Shown here: piece after piece, positions 1-8,748 of the stretch
How positions within the stretch are numbered: position 1 is the stretch's first letter
Layout: every line of letters starts with the position of its first letter
NCBI RefSeq assembly: GCF_020281205.1
Contig: NZ_JACXZC010000004.1
Coordinates: 1-64,000, forward strand
Reading direction: 5' to 3'
Length of the DNA: 64,000 bases
Source of the DNA: Empedobacter stercoris
GTDB lineage: Bacteria > Bacteroidota > Bacteroidia > Flavobacteriales > Weeksellaceae
Program-made: the position numbers and the translations under genes
The notes under the pieces: model-generated
What the model was told of the DNA's origin: nothing
The model's database searches: none
The model's input: only the letters and a program-made list of their open reading frames with translations

Positions 1-78
1 AAGATTGCAGCGGATAGCCCGACCGAGCGTAGGAATTTTTTACTATTTAATTATAATTTTGTTGGCGAGGGAACGCCC
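1..78 (+). other. Left-edge GC-richer fragment of unknown kind
   Basis: The first 33 bases and the stretch around 63-78 are much GC-richer than the surrounding DNA. Bases 64-77 can form a short hairpin, GGCG-AGGGAA-CGCC. No start codon fits a gene here. I suspect the end of a recurrent intergenic element or of a gene cut by the window edge. I cannot assign it to tRNA or rRNA. Confidence 0.3.
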
Positions 79-112
79 AGAAAATATTATATTTGAGTAT
101 ATAAATTATTTT

Positions 113-625
113 ATGAAAGAAATTCTTTCGTTTAGAAAAGCAGTAAATGTAGATTTGGATAGAATTTGGGATATTCTACAACAGGCAATTCACAAAAGAA
201 AAGAGGAGGGGAGTGAGCAATGGCAGAATGGCTATCCAAATAAAGAGGTGATTAAGGATGATTTGATCAATGGTTATGGATATGTTATTGTGGATGAACT
301 CCATTTGATTATTGGGTATTTGGCTTTGATTGATCGTGAAGAGCCTGCTTATAATAATTTAGTAGGTAGTTGGTTAAGCGATAAACCTTATCTTGTTATT
401 CATCGTTTGGCTATTGCACAAGATGTTTCGATAAAAGGAATTGGAACGTGGACTATGAAAGAAGTAGAACACATTGCTTTGCTCAAAGGCATTCATAGTA
501 TAAAGGTTGATACAAATTTTGATAATCTTTCGATGTTGAGAATTTTGGAAAAATTAGGTTATGAATATTGTGGAGAAGTGCATTACGATGGAGATCCAAG
601 AAAAGCTTATGAGAAATTATTATAA
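113..625 (+). CDS. GNAT family N-acetyltransferase
   Basis: A 170-residue protein with the single-domain layout of GCN5-related acetyltransferases, which move an acetyl group from acetyl-CoA to an amine on a small molecule or protein. The acetyl-CoA binding region is the stretch with HRLAIA followed by SIKGIGTW near residues 97-115; the C-terminal part (LRILEKLGYEYCGEVHY) is the usual strand-helix-strand that closes the fold. I chose the ATG at 113 because upstream in-frame sequence does not resemble protein and has only a TTG start. It is followed at once by a shared terminator. The substrate cannot be told from sequence. Confidence 0.85.
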   Translation: MKEILSFRKAVNVDLDRIWDILQQAIHKRKEEGSEQWQNGYPNKEVIKDDLINGYGYVIVDELHLIIGYLALIDREEPAYNNLVGSWLSDKPYLVIHRLAIAQDVSIKGIGTWTMKEVEHIALLKGIHSIKVDTNFDNLSMLRILEKLGYEYCGEVHYDGDPRKAYEKLL

Positions 626-628
626 AAA

Positions 629-658
629 TAAATCCGACTGAAATTTCAGTCGGATTTA
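629..658. terminator. Bidirectional terminator between GNAT gene and dcp
   Basis: A perfect 30-base palindrome (TAAATCCGACTGAAA and its complement) lies between two convergent genes, with T-rich flanks on both strands. It can end transcription from either side. Confidence 0.85.
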
Positions 659-664
659 TAATAA

Positions 665-2692
665 TTATACTAATCCAGCTCGCTTTAATAAAGCATCAGC
701 TGTAGGTTTGTGTCCTCTAAATTCTTCGTATAATTTCATCGGTTCTACTGTGCCACCAGACGATAATAATTGATAGAATTTGCGTGCTGTTTCTTGGTTA
801 AAAATTCCAGTTTCTTGGAAAAAGGCAAATGCATCAGCATCTAAAACTTCGGCCCATTTATAGGAATAATAACCAGACGAATAGCCTCCTTGGAAAATAT
901 GAGAAAAAGATGTACTCATTATATTTTTATCTACTTCTGGATATAATTCGGTTTGTTTGAATGTTGCTTTTTCAAATTGTTGTAAATCATTAATTTCTAC
1001 TAAATCATTTGCGTGATAAGCCATATCCAATAATCCAAAACTCAATTGACGAACCGTTTGATAACCTTCCATAAAGGTAGAAGACTCACGCACTTTGTCT
1101 ATTAATTCTTGTGGAATAATTTTACCTGTTTTATAATGTTTAGCAAATAACTTCAATGCTTCTGGTTCATAACAAAAGTTTTCATAAAATTGAGAAGGTA
1201 ATTCTACAAAATCCCAATATACATTTGTTCCAGATAGACTTTCGTAAGTTGTGTTAGGTAACATTCCGTGTAATGCATGTCCAAATTCGTGGAACAATGT
1301 TGTTACTTCCTGAAATGTCAATAATGACGGTGTATCTTTTGTAGGTTTTGTAAAATTACATACTATTGATATGTGTGGTTGTTTCGAATTACCATGTACA
1401 TTAGAAGCCTCTCTATAACTTGTCATCCAAGCTCCTGGGCGTTTTCCTGAACGAGGGAAGAAATCTGCATACAATAAACTCAAGAATTCCCCATTTTTAT
1501 CTAAGACTTCGTAAGTCGTAACGTCCTCATTGTATTTATCTATAGTCTGAATTTCTTTGAACGTAATTCCATATAATTTTGTTGCAACATCAAAAGCACC
1601 TTGAATGACATTTTCTAATTGAAAATAAGGTTTCAATTCTTCATCAGAAAGGCTAAATTTTTTCTGTTTCAATTTCTCTGCATAATATCCATGATCCCAA
1701 CGTTGTAAAGTTTCAATCCCGTCAACTTCTTTTGCAAAGGCAGCTAATTCTTTGATTTCTTTTTCTGCAAAGGGTTTTGCCTTCGTTAATAAATCATGTA
1801 AGAAATCTAAAACCGTTTCAGGTTTTTTAGCCATACGTTCTTCTAAAACATAATCAGCATGCGTTTTGTACCCTAATATTTTAGCGCGTTCTTGACGAAG
1901 TTTTACAATATTCTTGACATTTTTTTCGTTGTTGTATTCATTATTTTGATAGGCTTTTACACCATTTGCTCTAAATAATTTTTCTCTCAATTCACGATTT
2001 TCAGCATATTGCATAAACGGAATGTAACTTGGTGCGTGCAATGTAATTAACCACCCTTCGTATTTTTTTTGTTCAGCATCTGCTTTTGCTTGATCGATGA
2101 CATATTGAGGTAAACCTTTCAAGTCATTTTCATCTGTGATTATCAATTCGTATGCATTGGTTTCTGCTAATACATTTTGCCCAAATTGTAACGAAAGCAT
2201 GGCTAATTGTTTATCAATTTCGCGAAGTTTATTTTTATCTTCTTCGTTCAGGTTTGCTCCATTTCTCGAAAAACCTTTGTATTTTTTCTCCAATAAATAA
2301 GCTTGCTCTTCTGTTAGTTTTAGCGAATCTTTTTGATTATAAACAACTTTAATTCGTTCAAATAAATCTTGATTCAAGCGTACATCATTCCCAAATTCAG
2401 ATAATAATGGCGAAACTTCTTGCGCAATTTGTTGAATTTCATCATTTGTTTCTGCTGAATTTAAATTGAAAAAGATTGAAGAAATTCGACCTAACTTTTC
2501 GCCCGAAAGTTCCATTGCCTCAATTGTATTTTCGAAAGTAGGAGCTTCTGGATTTGAAGTAATGGCATCAATTTCTGCTTTTGCTTCATCAATTGCCTGA
2601 ATAAATGCAGGTTTGTAATCATCATTTTTGATTTTAGAAAAAGGAGCACTTTCAAAAGGTGTTTCAAATTTTTCTAATAGCGGATTCGTCAT
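665..2692 (-). CDS. dcp: M3 family metallopeptidase, peptidyl-dipeptidase Dcp-like
   Basis: A 675-residue zinc peptidase of the M3 (thimet oligopeptidase) family, close in length to E. coli Dcp and OpdA. The zinc motif HEFGHALHG is present near residue 467, giving both His ligands and the catalytic Glu. The helical N-terminal domain covers about residues 1-250. No signal peptide is visible, so it is probably cytoplasmic and degrades short peptides, either as a peptidyl-dipeptidase or an oligopeptidase; sequence alone does not separate these. It is a single gene, convergent with the GNAT gene and divergent from the dehydrogenase gene. Confidence 0.9.
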   Translation of the reverse strand: MTNPLLEKFETPFESAPFSKIKNDDYKPAFIQAIDEAKAEIDAITSNPEAPTFENTIEAMELSGEKLGRISSIFFNLNSAETNDEIQQIAQEVSPLLSEFGNDVRLNQDLFERIKVVYNQKDSLKLTEEQAYLLEKKYKGFSRNGANLNEEDKNKLREIDKQLAMLSLQFGQNVLAETNAYELIITDENDLKGLPQYVIDQAKADAEQKKYEGWLITLHAPSYIPFMQYAENRELREKLFRANGVKAYQNNEYNNEKNVKNIVKLRQERAKILGYKTHADYVLEERMAKKPETVLDFLHDLLTKAKPFAEKEIKELAAFAKEVDGIETLQRWDHGYYAEKLKQKKFSLSDEELKPYFQLENVIQGAFDVATKLYGITFKEIQTIDKYNEDVTTYEVLDKNGEFLSLLYADFFPRSGKRPGAWMTSYREASNVHGNSKQPHISIVCNFTKPTKDTPSLLTFQEVTTLFHEFGHALHGMLPNTTYESLSGTNVYWDFVELPSQFYENFCYEPEALKLFAKHYKTGKIIPQELIDKVRESSTFMEGYQTVRQLSFGLLDMAYHANDLVEINDLQQFEKATFKQTELYPEVDKNIMSTSFSHIFQGGYSSGYYSYKWAEVLDADAFAFFQETGIFNQETARKFYQLLSSGGTVEPMKLYEEFRGHKPTADALLKRAGLV

Positions 2693-2807
2693 TTATAGTG
2701 TATTTTTAGTTTAAAATATAATTGTTTTAGCTCTTTCAAAATCTAATCCAAATGTAAAGAATCTGACAAATCGTCAAATTTAATGGGAGATTAATTTCGA
2801 GAAGAGT

Positions 2808-2815
2808 AAATTTGT
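2808..2815 (+). promoter_or_regulatory. Candidate -7 promoter box (TAAATTTG)
   Basis: It matches the Bacteroidota -7 consensus TAnnTTTG and ends 17 bases before the ATG of the dehydrogenase gene. I see no clear -33 TTG at the expected distance, so the call is tentative. Confidence 0.35.
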
Positions 2816-2832
2816 TTTAAAAGTAATCAATT

Positions 2833-3759
2833 ATGAGTGTAGCCTTATTATTTAATCAAAAACCAACAGAGGAATGGCAAAGAAATTTGCAGAAATTATT
2901 GCCAGAAACAAAAGTCGAAGTTTACCCAATTATTTCAAACCCTGAAGATGTAGAATTTATAGCGACTTGGAAACCGCACAAGGATTATATAAAAGAGTTT
3001 CCAAATTTGAAAGTTGTTCAATCTGTGGGAGCTGGTATTGATCATTTATTGCATACAGAAATTCCTGATTCTGTAAAGGTAACGCGCATCGTGGATTCAG
3101 CTTTGAAACAAGAGATGTTTGAGCATGTGTTGGCGTGTATAATGACATCAATGAAAAATCTATTGACGTATCATAAAAATCAGCTTCAACAGAAATGGAT
3201 TCCAAAAAATTATACAAGTATTCATGAAACGACTATTACCATATTGGGATTAGGTGAGATAGGAAAACTGGTTGCAGAACGTTTTGTTGCCTTAGGTTTT
3301 CGCGTAAAAGGTTGGTCAAATTCTCAGAAGAATATAAATGGAGTAGAGACTTTTGTAGGTAAAGAAGGTTTGAATTCTGCTATTGCGAATACAGATTTTA
3401 TAGTAAATATTTTACCGTTGACAACTGAGACAGAAAGTATTTTAAATTATAAGTTTTTTAATCAATGTTCTAAACAAACCGTTTTAATCAATGTTGGTCG
3501 AGGCGCTCATTTGGTCGAAAAGGATTTATTAATTGCTATTGATGAAAAGCAGATAAAAGAAGCCTATTTAGATGTATTCAGAGAAGAACCATTACCAGAA
3601 AATCACCCGTTTTGGTCGAATAAAAATATATACATAACGCCTCATATTGCGAGTGTTACTAATGCAACGACAGCTTTACAACAAGTAGCTACTAACTATA
3701 AGAAACTGAAAAATATGGAAACGTTAGAAAACGAAGTATCGTTGGATAAAGGCTATTAA
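2833..3759 (+). CDS. D-2-hydroxyacid dehydrogenase, GhrA-like (glyoxylate/hydroxypyruvate reductase)
   Basis: A 308-residue NAD(P)-dependent dehydrogenase. The nucleotide-binding loop GLGEIG is near residues 137-142. The catalytic trio of the family is visible: Arg in NVGRGAHL (about 222), Glu in REEPLP (about 251) and His in TPHIAS (about 270). The short N-terminal substrate domain and overall length resemble GhrA, which reduces glyoxylate or hydroxypyruvate, rather than SerA or LdhA. It stands alone ahead of an AraC-type regulator gene on the same strand. A role beside the glyoxylate shunt genes at 30-33 kb is possible but speculative. Confidence 0.85.
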   Translation: MSVALLFNQKPTEEWQRNLQKLLPETKVEVYPIISNPEDVEFIATWKPHKDYIKEFPNLKVVQSVGAGIDHLLHTEIPDSVKVTRIVDSALKQEMFEHVLACIMTSMKNLLTYHKNQLQQKWIPKNYTSIHETTITILGLGEIGKLVAERFVALGFRVKGWSNSQKNINGVETFVGKEGLNSAIANTDFIVNILPLTTETESILNYKFFNQCSKQTVLINVGRGAHLVEKDLLIAIDEKQIKEAYLDVFREEPLPENHPFWSNKNIYITPHIASVTNATTALQQVATNYKKLKNMETLENEVSLDKGY

Positions 3760-3787
3760 TTTCATCAAAATGACGTAATGTTTTGTT

Positions 3788-3797
3788 AAAAAGACGC
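3788..3797 (-). promoter_or_regulatory. Candidate regulator site, copy 1 (GCGTCTTTTT, minus strand)
   Basis: The 10-mer AAAAAGACGC is the exact complement of GCGTCTTTTT found at 4881-4890, and a near copy is at 4797-4805. The three copies flank the AraC-type gene, which suggests binding sites for that regulator. This is inference from repetition only. Confidence 0.3.
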
Positions 3798-3861
3798 TTT
3801 TAAGTTTTTACTTGTCAAAAAAATCTTTTAACATTGTAGTTGTAAAAATGACAATTCAAAA

Positions 3862-4755
3862 ATGAGTGACTATATTCAACTTTATTCAATTGATAATATA
3901 TTAAGAACTTACAAAGAAGAGGCAACTGATCGTCGGTTAGCAATATTTGATGTAGGTCCAGAAAATAACTATTATTTTGTAAAACGTAAACCCTATAAAT
4001 TTACGTCACTTGGGTTGATTTTAATTACAGCAGGAACATGCGAAATCACGGTTAATTTAGAACCAACGTTGATTAAACGTGATGATATTATTGTAGTTTT
4101 ACCAGGTCAGTTATTCGAAATTATAGAACATTCGGCTGATTTTGCAGTACAAGCGATCTTTATTGATTCGGATTTGATTATAGAAGCTGGATTCCATGTG
4201 AAATCACATAATCTGGTTGAATTTTTGTCGTCTAAGTATCCTAAAATAATTTCATTAGATAAAAAAATTGTACGTGATATGCGTTATAATTTGAATAAAA
4301 TCAGTAAATACACGATAAAAAACGATAATATCTTCGCAAAAGATTTGGTTTTACATCATTTTTCTGTCCTAATGTATGAAATGGGAAATTATTATAACCA
4401 AGCAGTAACAGCTAAAAGCGCAACGAAAGAAGTCAGAAAAGAAGAGTTAGCAAAACAGTTTTTGTATCTGGTTTCGACGCATTTTCGACGTCAACGCAAT
4501 GTACAGTTTTATGCAGATGAAATGTTTATCAGCCGAAAGCATTTGACTAAAATTATTGTCGAAGTCTTTAATAAATCCCCAAAACAAATTATTGCAGAAG
4601 CTATTATATTGGAAGCTAAAGTTTTATTGAAAAACCCAAAACATAGTGTTTCTGATGTTGTAACTGAATTGAACTTTATTGACACTTCGGTTTTTAGTAA
4701 ATTTTTCAAAAATTATGCAGGCATTTCTCCTACAACTTTTATAGCTTCAACCTAA
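3862..4755 (+). CDS. AraC family transcriptional regulator
   Basis: A 297-residue regulator. Residues 1-170 form a cupin-like sensing domain (ITAGTCEITVNLEPT, DDIIVVLPGQLFEI), and about residues 195-295 carry two helix-turn-helix units (FYADEMFISRKHLTKII and SVSDVVTELNFIDTSVFSKF). It is a cytoplasmic DNA-binding activator or repressor that senses a small molecule I cannot name. A 10-base motif recurs upstream and downstream of the gene, so it may control itself and the following fabH-like gene. Confidence 0.85.
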   Translation: MSDYIQLYSIDNILRTYKEEATDRRLAIFDVGPENNYYFVKRKPYKFTSLGLILITAGTCEITVNLEPTLIKRDDIIVVLPGQLFEIIEHSADFAVQAIFIDSDLIIEAGFHVKSHNLVEFLSSKYPKIISLDKKIVRDMRYNLNKISKYTIKNDNIFAKDLVLHHFSVLMYEMGNYYNQAVTAKSATKEVRKEELAKQFLYLVSTHFRRQRNVQFYADEMFISRKHLTKIIVEVFNKSPKQIIAEAIILEAKVLLKNPKHSVSDVVTELNFIDTSVFSKFFKNYAGISPTTFIAST

Positions 4756-4796
4756 TTATTGACGTAAATCAATACAATTTTAAAATCTTCTTAAAA

Positions 4797-4805
4797 CGTC
4801 TTTTT
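4797..4805 (+). promoter_or_regulatory. Candidate regulator site, copy 2 (CGTCTTTTT)
   Basis: A near copy of the GCGTCTTTTT motif (preceded by A instead of G) between the AraC-type gene and the fabH-like gene. Confidence 0.25.
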
Positions 4806-4880
4806 GACATATTATTACGTTTATTGTGCTAACTGATTTCGTAAATTGGATAGACCTTTGTTGCTCAAATTTTGAATGAT

Positions 4881-4897
4881 GCGTCTTTTTGTAGACG
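4881..4897 (+). promoter_or_regulatory. Candidate regulator site, copy 3, with inverted repeat
   Basis: GCGTCTTTTT followed by GTAGACG creates the inverted repeat CGTCT-6-AGACG at 4882-4897. It lies about 35 bases before the fabH ATG, which places it close to where a promoter would be. Confidence 0.3.
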
Positions 4898-4930
4898 TTA
4901 TTTTCTTAAAGTTTGATTGAAAAGAATTTT

Positions 4931-5929
4931 ATGAAGGTAGATTTTACAAAAAAAATATTTGCACATATTTCAGCAATTGGAGGTTATGTGCCAGAAAATA
5001 AACGAACTAATTCTGATTTAGAAAAAATTACAGATACTTCTGATGAATGGATTGTAAAAAGAACAGGAATTAAAGAACGACGAATTTTAGAGGAAGGTTT
5101 AGCAACTTCTGATATGGCAGTTCGTGCGATTCATAACTTACTTGAAACTTACCAAAAAGACATCAAAGATGTTGATGCATTAATTGTCGCTACTTCTACA
5201 CCTGATATGCTGATGCCTGCAACGGCAAATATCGTTTGCGAAAAATTAGCAATAGAGAATGTATGGGCATTTGACATGAATGCAGCTTGTTCTGGATTTT
5301 TATATGCGCTCGATATGGGTGCTTCGTTGATTGAAAGCAATCGTTACAAGAATGTCTTGGTGATTGGTGCAGACAAAATTAGTGCGTATGTAGACATCAA
5401 AGATCGTTCGACGAATATCTTATTTGGTGACGGTGCGGGTGTTGTTTGGCTTGAACCAACAAACGAAGAAGGAATTTTAGATGCCTTGTTGTTAAGCAAC
5501 GGAACTGGAAAAGAATTCTTAAACATCGAAGGAGGAGGATCTTTATATCCTGCAAGTTCGCAGTTATTGGTAGATGAGAAGCGTTATATCAGACAAGATG
5601 GTAAAATTGTTTTCAAAAATGCCATTCAATCAATGAGCGATACCTGTATAAATGTGTTAAAACGAAATGATTTTTCGGTAGAAGATGTGAATTGGTTAGT
5701 TCCGCATCAAGCGAATAAACGAATTATTGACGCTGTAGGAAACGAAATTAATATTGAAGAGGGTAAAACGTTAATCAATATAGAAAACTACGGAAACACA
5801 ATCGCAGCCACTATACCGTTATGTATTTGGGAAAATACATCAAAATTAAAGAAAGGAGATTTATTGATGTTGACAGCATTTGGAGCAGGTTTCTCTTGGG
5901 GAGCAAGCTTATTGCGCTGGACTATCTAA
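4931..5929 (+). CDS. fabH: 3-oxoacyl-ACP synthase III (FabH)-type ketoacyl synthase
   Basis: A 332-residue thiolase-fold enzyme that condenses an acyl-CoA starter with malonyl-ACP at the start of fatty acid synthesis. All three catalytic residues are visible: Cys in NAACSGFLYA, His in VPHQANKRIID and Asn in NYGNTIAAT. I start it at the ATG at 4931; an in-frame TTG at 4913 adds only six residues. Many Flavobacteriia hold more than one fabH-like gene. This one sits alone rather than beside plsX or rpmF, and it follows an AraC regulator, so it may be the accessory rather than the main copy. Confidence 0.85.
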   Translation: MKVDFTKKIFAHISAIGGYVPENKRTNSDLEKITDTSDEWIVKRTGIKERRILEEGLATSDMAVRAIHNLLETYQKDIKDVDALIVATSTPDMLMPATANIVCEKLAIENVWAFDMNAACSGFLYALDMGASLIESNRYKNVLVIGADKISAYVDIKDRSTNILFGDGAGVVWLEPTNEEGILDALLLSNGTGKEFLNIEGGGSLYPASSQLLVDEKRYIRQDGKIVFKNAIQSMSDTCINVLKRNDFSVEDVNWLVPHQANKRIIDAVGNEINIEEGKTLINIENYGNTIAATIPLCIWENTSKLKKGDLLMLTAFGAGFSWGASLLRWTI

Positions 5930-5957
5930 TCGATAAAATTCATATATTTTTTGTTCT

Positions 5958-5989
5958 AAAAGAACGGCAATTTTTGTCGTTCTTTTTTT
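5958..5989 (+). terminator. Terminator after fabH
   Basis: Stem AAAAGAACG...CGTTCTTTT with an AT-rich loop and a run of seven T. It overlaps the end of the convergent DUF2007 gene and, read backwards, is also followed by T-rich sequence. Confidence 0.8.
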
Positions 5990-6404
5990 ACTGTAATCCA
6001 TCAAATTCTTCTCCACACTTTTTACATTTAAAAACATTTTTGTAGTAAATAGGGTACGCCCAAAAGAGGATAGAAGATAATAACGAAAGCAAACCTTTTC
6101 TTCCTTTCATTGATTTGAAATAACTATAATACGCTTTGCTACCACATTTCGGACAGACGATAATTTCATCTAAATCATTCGTATAATCAGTTGCGTTAAT
6201 CTCATCCAAAACCTTCATAGCACGGGCAGTGTCTTCTTCTTTTATCTTCACTTTTACGCCACCTATTGCATTAGACAAGAACTGATTTATTCCAACCGAA
6301 TGTTCATCAAAAACAAATGCATCTATATTTTCACTTTCCAATTTCGAACGTAAAATATGCGCTTCAATCGGAGTTTCAAATGTTTTTAATGTAATTAGTT
6401 CCAT
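5988..6404 (-). CDS. DUF2007 domain protein with C-terminal zinc ribbon
   Basis: A 138-residue protein. Residues 1-72 match the DUF2007 pattern (start MELITLKTFETPIEAHIL, then LESENIDAFV and the GGVKVKI segment), a small ferredoxin-like domain thought to act in signalling. The C-terminal half carries two pairs of cysteines, CPKCG near residue 84 and CKKCGEEF near 128, that would bind one zinc. Between them lies a short hydrophobic stretch (LLSLLSSILFWAYPIYY), so it may touch the membrane. Function is not established. Confidence 0.75.
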   Translation of the reverse strand: MELITLKTFETPIEAHILRSKLESENIDAFVFDEHSVGINQFLSNAIGGVKVKIKEEDTARAMKVLDEINATDYTNDLDEIIVCPKCGSKAYYSYFKSMKGRKGLLSLLSSILFWAYPIYYKNVFKCKKCGEEFDGLQ

Positions 6405-6483
6405 AATAATTGTGTTAAATATTCAATTCGTATCGTTTATAAAATTAGTTCTTTTTAACTTAATGTTCTAATATTTTTAGAAG

Positions 6484-7230
6484 ATGAAGACTATTATTCA
6501 ATATTTATTTTTAATCGTATTACTGATGAACACAGCAAATGCACAAAACCTAAAACAAGTTGTTTACAAAGATGGTATGCAAAAACTAAATGGTTTAGTC
6601 ACGGAAAATGAGACGAATAAATTGCCAGGAGTTTTGATTCTTCCTGCTTGGAAAGGTGCAGATAATGAAGCAAAACAAGCTGCATTAGACTTGTCAAAAG
6701 AGGGATATATAGCATTTATTGCAGACATTTATGGCGAAGGTAATTATCCAACTAACAATGCAGAGGCAGCTAAAATTGCAGGGAAATATAAGACAGATTA
6801 TAGCGCGTATCAAAAACGAATTGAATTAGCTTTACAACAGTTAATTGAAGCGGGTGCCGATCCAAACAAAATTGCAGTAATTGGTTATTGTTTTGGTGGT
6901 ACAGGTGCTTTAGAAGCAGCGCGTGCTCAGTTACCGGTGCTTGGTGTAGTTTCTATTCATGGAGGATTGGCAAAAGATACAGTTCGAGAAAATCTACCAT
7001 TAAAAACAAAAATTTTAATAGAGCATCCAGCAGAAGACGAATCGGTAAAACAAGAAGATATATCGAATTTGATAATCGAAATGAATGCAGGAAATACAGA
7101 TTGGCAAATGATTACCTATGCCAATTCCAAACATACCTTTACAAACCCAGAATCACCAGATTATAATAAACAAATGGCAATCAGAGCGTGGCAACACACT
7201 TTGTTGTTTTTGAAAGAGCTTTTGAAATAG
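6484..7230 (+). CDS. Dienelactone hydrolase family protein, exported
   Basis: A 248-residue alpha/beta hydrolase with a signal peptide (residues 1-20, ending ANA), so it should act in the periplasm. The nucleophile is Cys in GYCFGG near residue 135, as in dienelactone hydrolases; the His of the triad is probably in SKHTF near 215. The natural substrate is unknown, since most family members outside aromatic-degradation clusters are uncharacterised. No aromatic pathway genes are nearby. Confidence 0.8.
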   Translation: MKTIIQYLFLIVLLMNTANAQNLKQVVYKDGMQKLNGLVTENETNKLPGVLILPAWKGADNEAKQAALDLSKEGYIAFIADIYGEGNYPTNNAEAAKIAGKYKTDYSAYQKRIELALQQLIEAGADPNKIAVIGYCFGGTGALEAARAQLPVLGVVSIHGGLAKDTVRENLPLKTKILIEHPAEDESVKQEDISNLIIEMNAGNTDWQMITYANSKHTFTNPESPDYNKQMAIRAWQHTLLFLKELLK

Positions 7231-7269
7231 AATACAAAATAAGTGTAATGTAAATTAAAGAATTATTTA

Positions 7270-7692
7270 ATGAAAGTTTATAAAGCAAATAGAAAAGGAT
7301 TTATTAATTATTTATTAGTAGGGTCAGTTTTATTTCCAATAATTATCTTTTTGATAAACTCTACAATCTTTATGGAAGAGCCACTTATTTTAATCCCTTT
7401 ATTCCTCCCTTTAATTTTTATATTTTGGATTTATTTTAACACATCATATAGAATAGAGAATAAAGAGTTGTTTTACTGTTCTGGATTTCTAAAAGGAAAA
7501 ATTGAAATTTTAAGTATTAAAGAAATTAAAAATGGTAAAACGATGTGGAGTGGAATAAAACCTGCTTTATCAACAAAAGGTATTATTATAAAATACAATA
7601 TGTATGATGAAATATATTTGGCACCAGAAAATAATAATGAACTTATTTCAGATCTGTTGAAAATTAATCAAGATATTATCATTACACAATAA
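7270..7692 (+). CDS. Small membrane protein with bacterial PH-like domain
   Basis: A 140-residue protein. Residues 12-60 hold two hydrophobic helices (YLLVGSVLFPIIIFLI and LILIPLFLPLIFIFWIYF). The rest matches the bacterial PH-like pattern, starting YRIENKELFYCSGF and including IKEIKNG and the IIIKYNMYDEIYLAPEN strand pair. Such proteins are usually single-gene membrane proteins of unknown role. Its end overlaps the convergent transporter gene by 11 bases. Confidence 0.65.
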   Translation: MKVYKANRKGFINYLLVGSVLFPIIIFLINSTIFMEEPLILIPLFLPLIFIFWIYFNTSYRIENKELFYCSGFLKGKIEILSIKEIKNGKTMWSGIKPALSTKGIIIKYNMYDEIYLAPENNNELISDLLKINQDIIITQ

Positions 7693-8596
7693 ACAATTCT
7701 ATCATCTCATACCAAAAAGCAGCGGTAAAGAACCCAACAATAATACTAATTCCAATAATCAAATTGGTTAATTTAGTGTTGAGTTTAAACTGCTCTGCAA
7801 TGATACTCGAGGTTACTAAAGTTGGCATTGCAGCCTCGAAAATAGAGATTTTTGCTACATCACCTTTTATACCAATTACAAGGGCTAAAAGCATCACAAC
7901 GGCAGGTGCAATCATCAGTTTGTAGACCATCGACATCGAGATTTGAGACCATAACTTTCTCCAACCATTAAATTTTAATTGTAATCCAACCGAAAATAAA
8001 GCTAAAGGACCAACTGTTGCAGCCAATTTATCAAAGAAAGGTTCGGTTGGAGATAAGTCGACAAATTGTGACAAAATCAATGCACTGATACAACCCAAAA
8101 AAGGAGGGAAGGTAAACAATCGTTTCAAAATAAAGGAAGAACTAATTGTTCCAGAACCGTTACTACCACCTTTTAAGGCTGATACAATTCCGATTGTAGA
8201 CAAACACAAAAACATCGTTTGATCGCAAATAATCGCAATACTCAAATATTGTTCACCATAAAATGCCGAAATCAATGGAAAACCGATGAATGAAGTATTG
8301 CTATAACCACTCGCCAACTCTAACGAACGTTGCGAACGTTCAGAATACCCTTTTGCTTTGCTGTAGAACTTCATATAAAACAAACTTCCTACCGCAATTA
8401 CAACTGTAGAAAGAATAGGGAAAAGCATTTCTTGCGACCATTCTACCTTCGGCAAATATTTAAACGAAACCGCCGGTAAAGCCAAATATAATATCCATGT
8501 GTTAATCCCTTTATGTGCATCGGGATGAATAGATTTGGTGGCTTTAAAAACCATTCCAGCGATTATACAAACTGCAATTAAAATAAAATTGGTCAT
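7682..8596 (-). CDS. AEC family (auxin efflux carrier-like) transporter
   Basis: A 304-residue inner-membrane protein with about ten hydrophobic segments in two halves, matching the bacterial AEC family (PF03547). Bacterial members export or import malate, malonate and similar acids, but the substrate cannot be read here. The N-terminal helix (MTNFILIAVCIIAGMVFK) and the conserved LPAVSFKYLP segment fit. No regulator or enzyme gene is linked to it. Confidence 0.8.
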   Translation of the reverse strand: MTNFILIAVCIIAGMVFKATKSIHPDAHKGINTWILYLALPAVSFKYLPKVEWSQEMLFPILSTVVIAVGSLFYMKFYSKAKGYSERSQRSLELASGYSNTSFIGFPLISAFYGEQYLSIAIICDQTMFLCLSTIGIVSALKGGSNGSGTISSSFILKRLFTFPPFLGCISALILSQFVDLSPTEPFFDKLAATVGPLALFSVGLQLKFNGWRKLWSQISMSMVYKLMIAPAVVMLLALVIGIKGDVAKISIFEAAMPTLVTSSIIAEQFKLNTKLTNLIIGISIIVGFFTAAFWYEMIELFIV

Positions 8597-8748
8597 TTTC
8601 GTGAAAATTAGAGTGCAAATTTACAATTGGAATTAAAAAACATTTTTCTAATTCGATGTTTATTTTTTATAAAATGTCTTGATTAGATATATTTAATTTA
8701 TTGTATTTAAAAATGGCTTTGTTGAATTTTAAATCATTCACTAAACGA

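Noticed and set aside
1-78. End of a tRNA or rRNA gene
   Set aside because: No CCA end, T-loop consensus or rRNA signature is visible.
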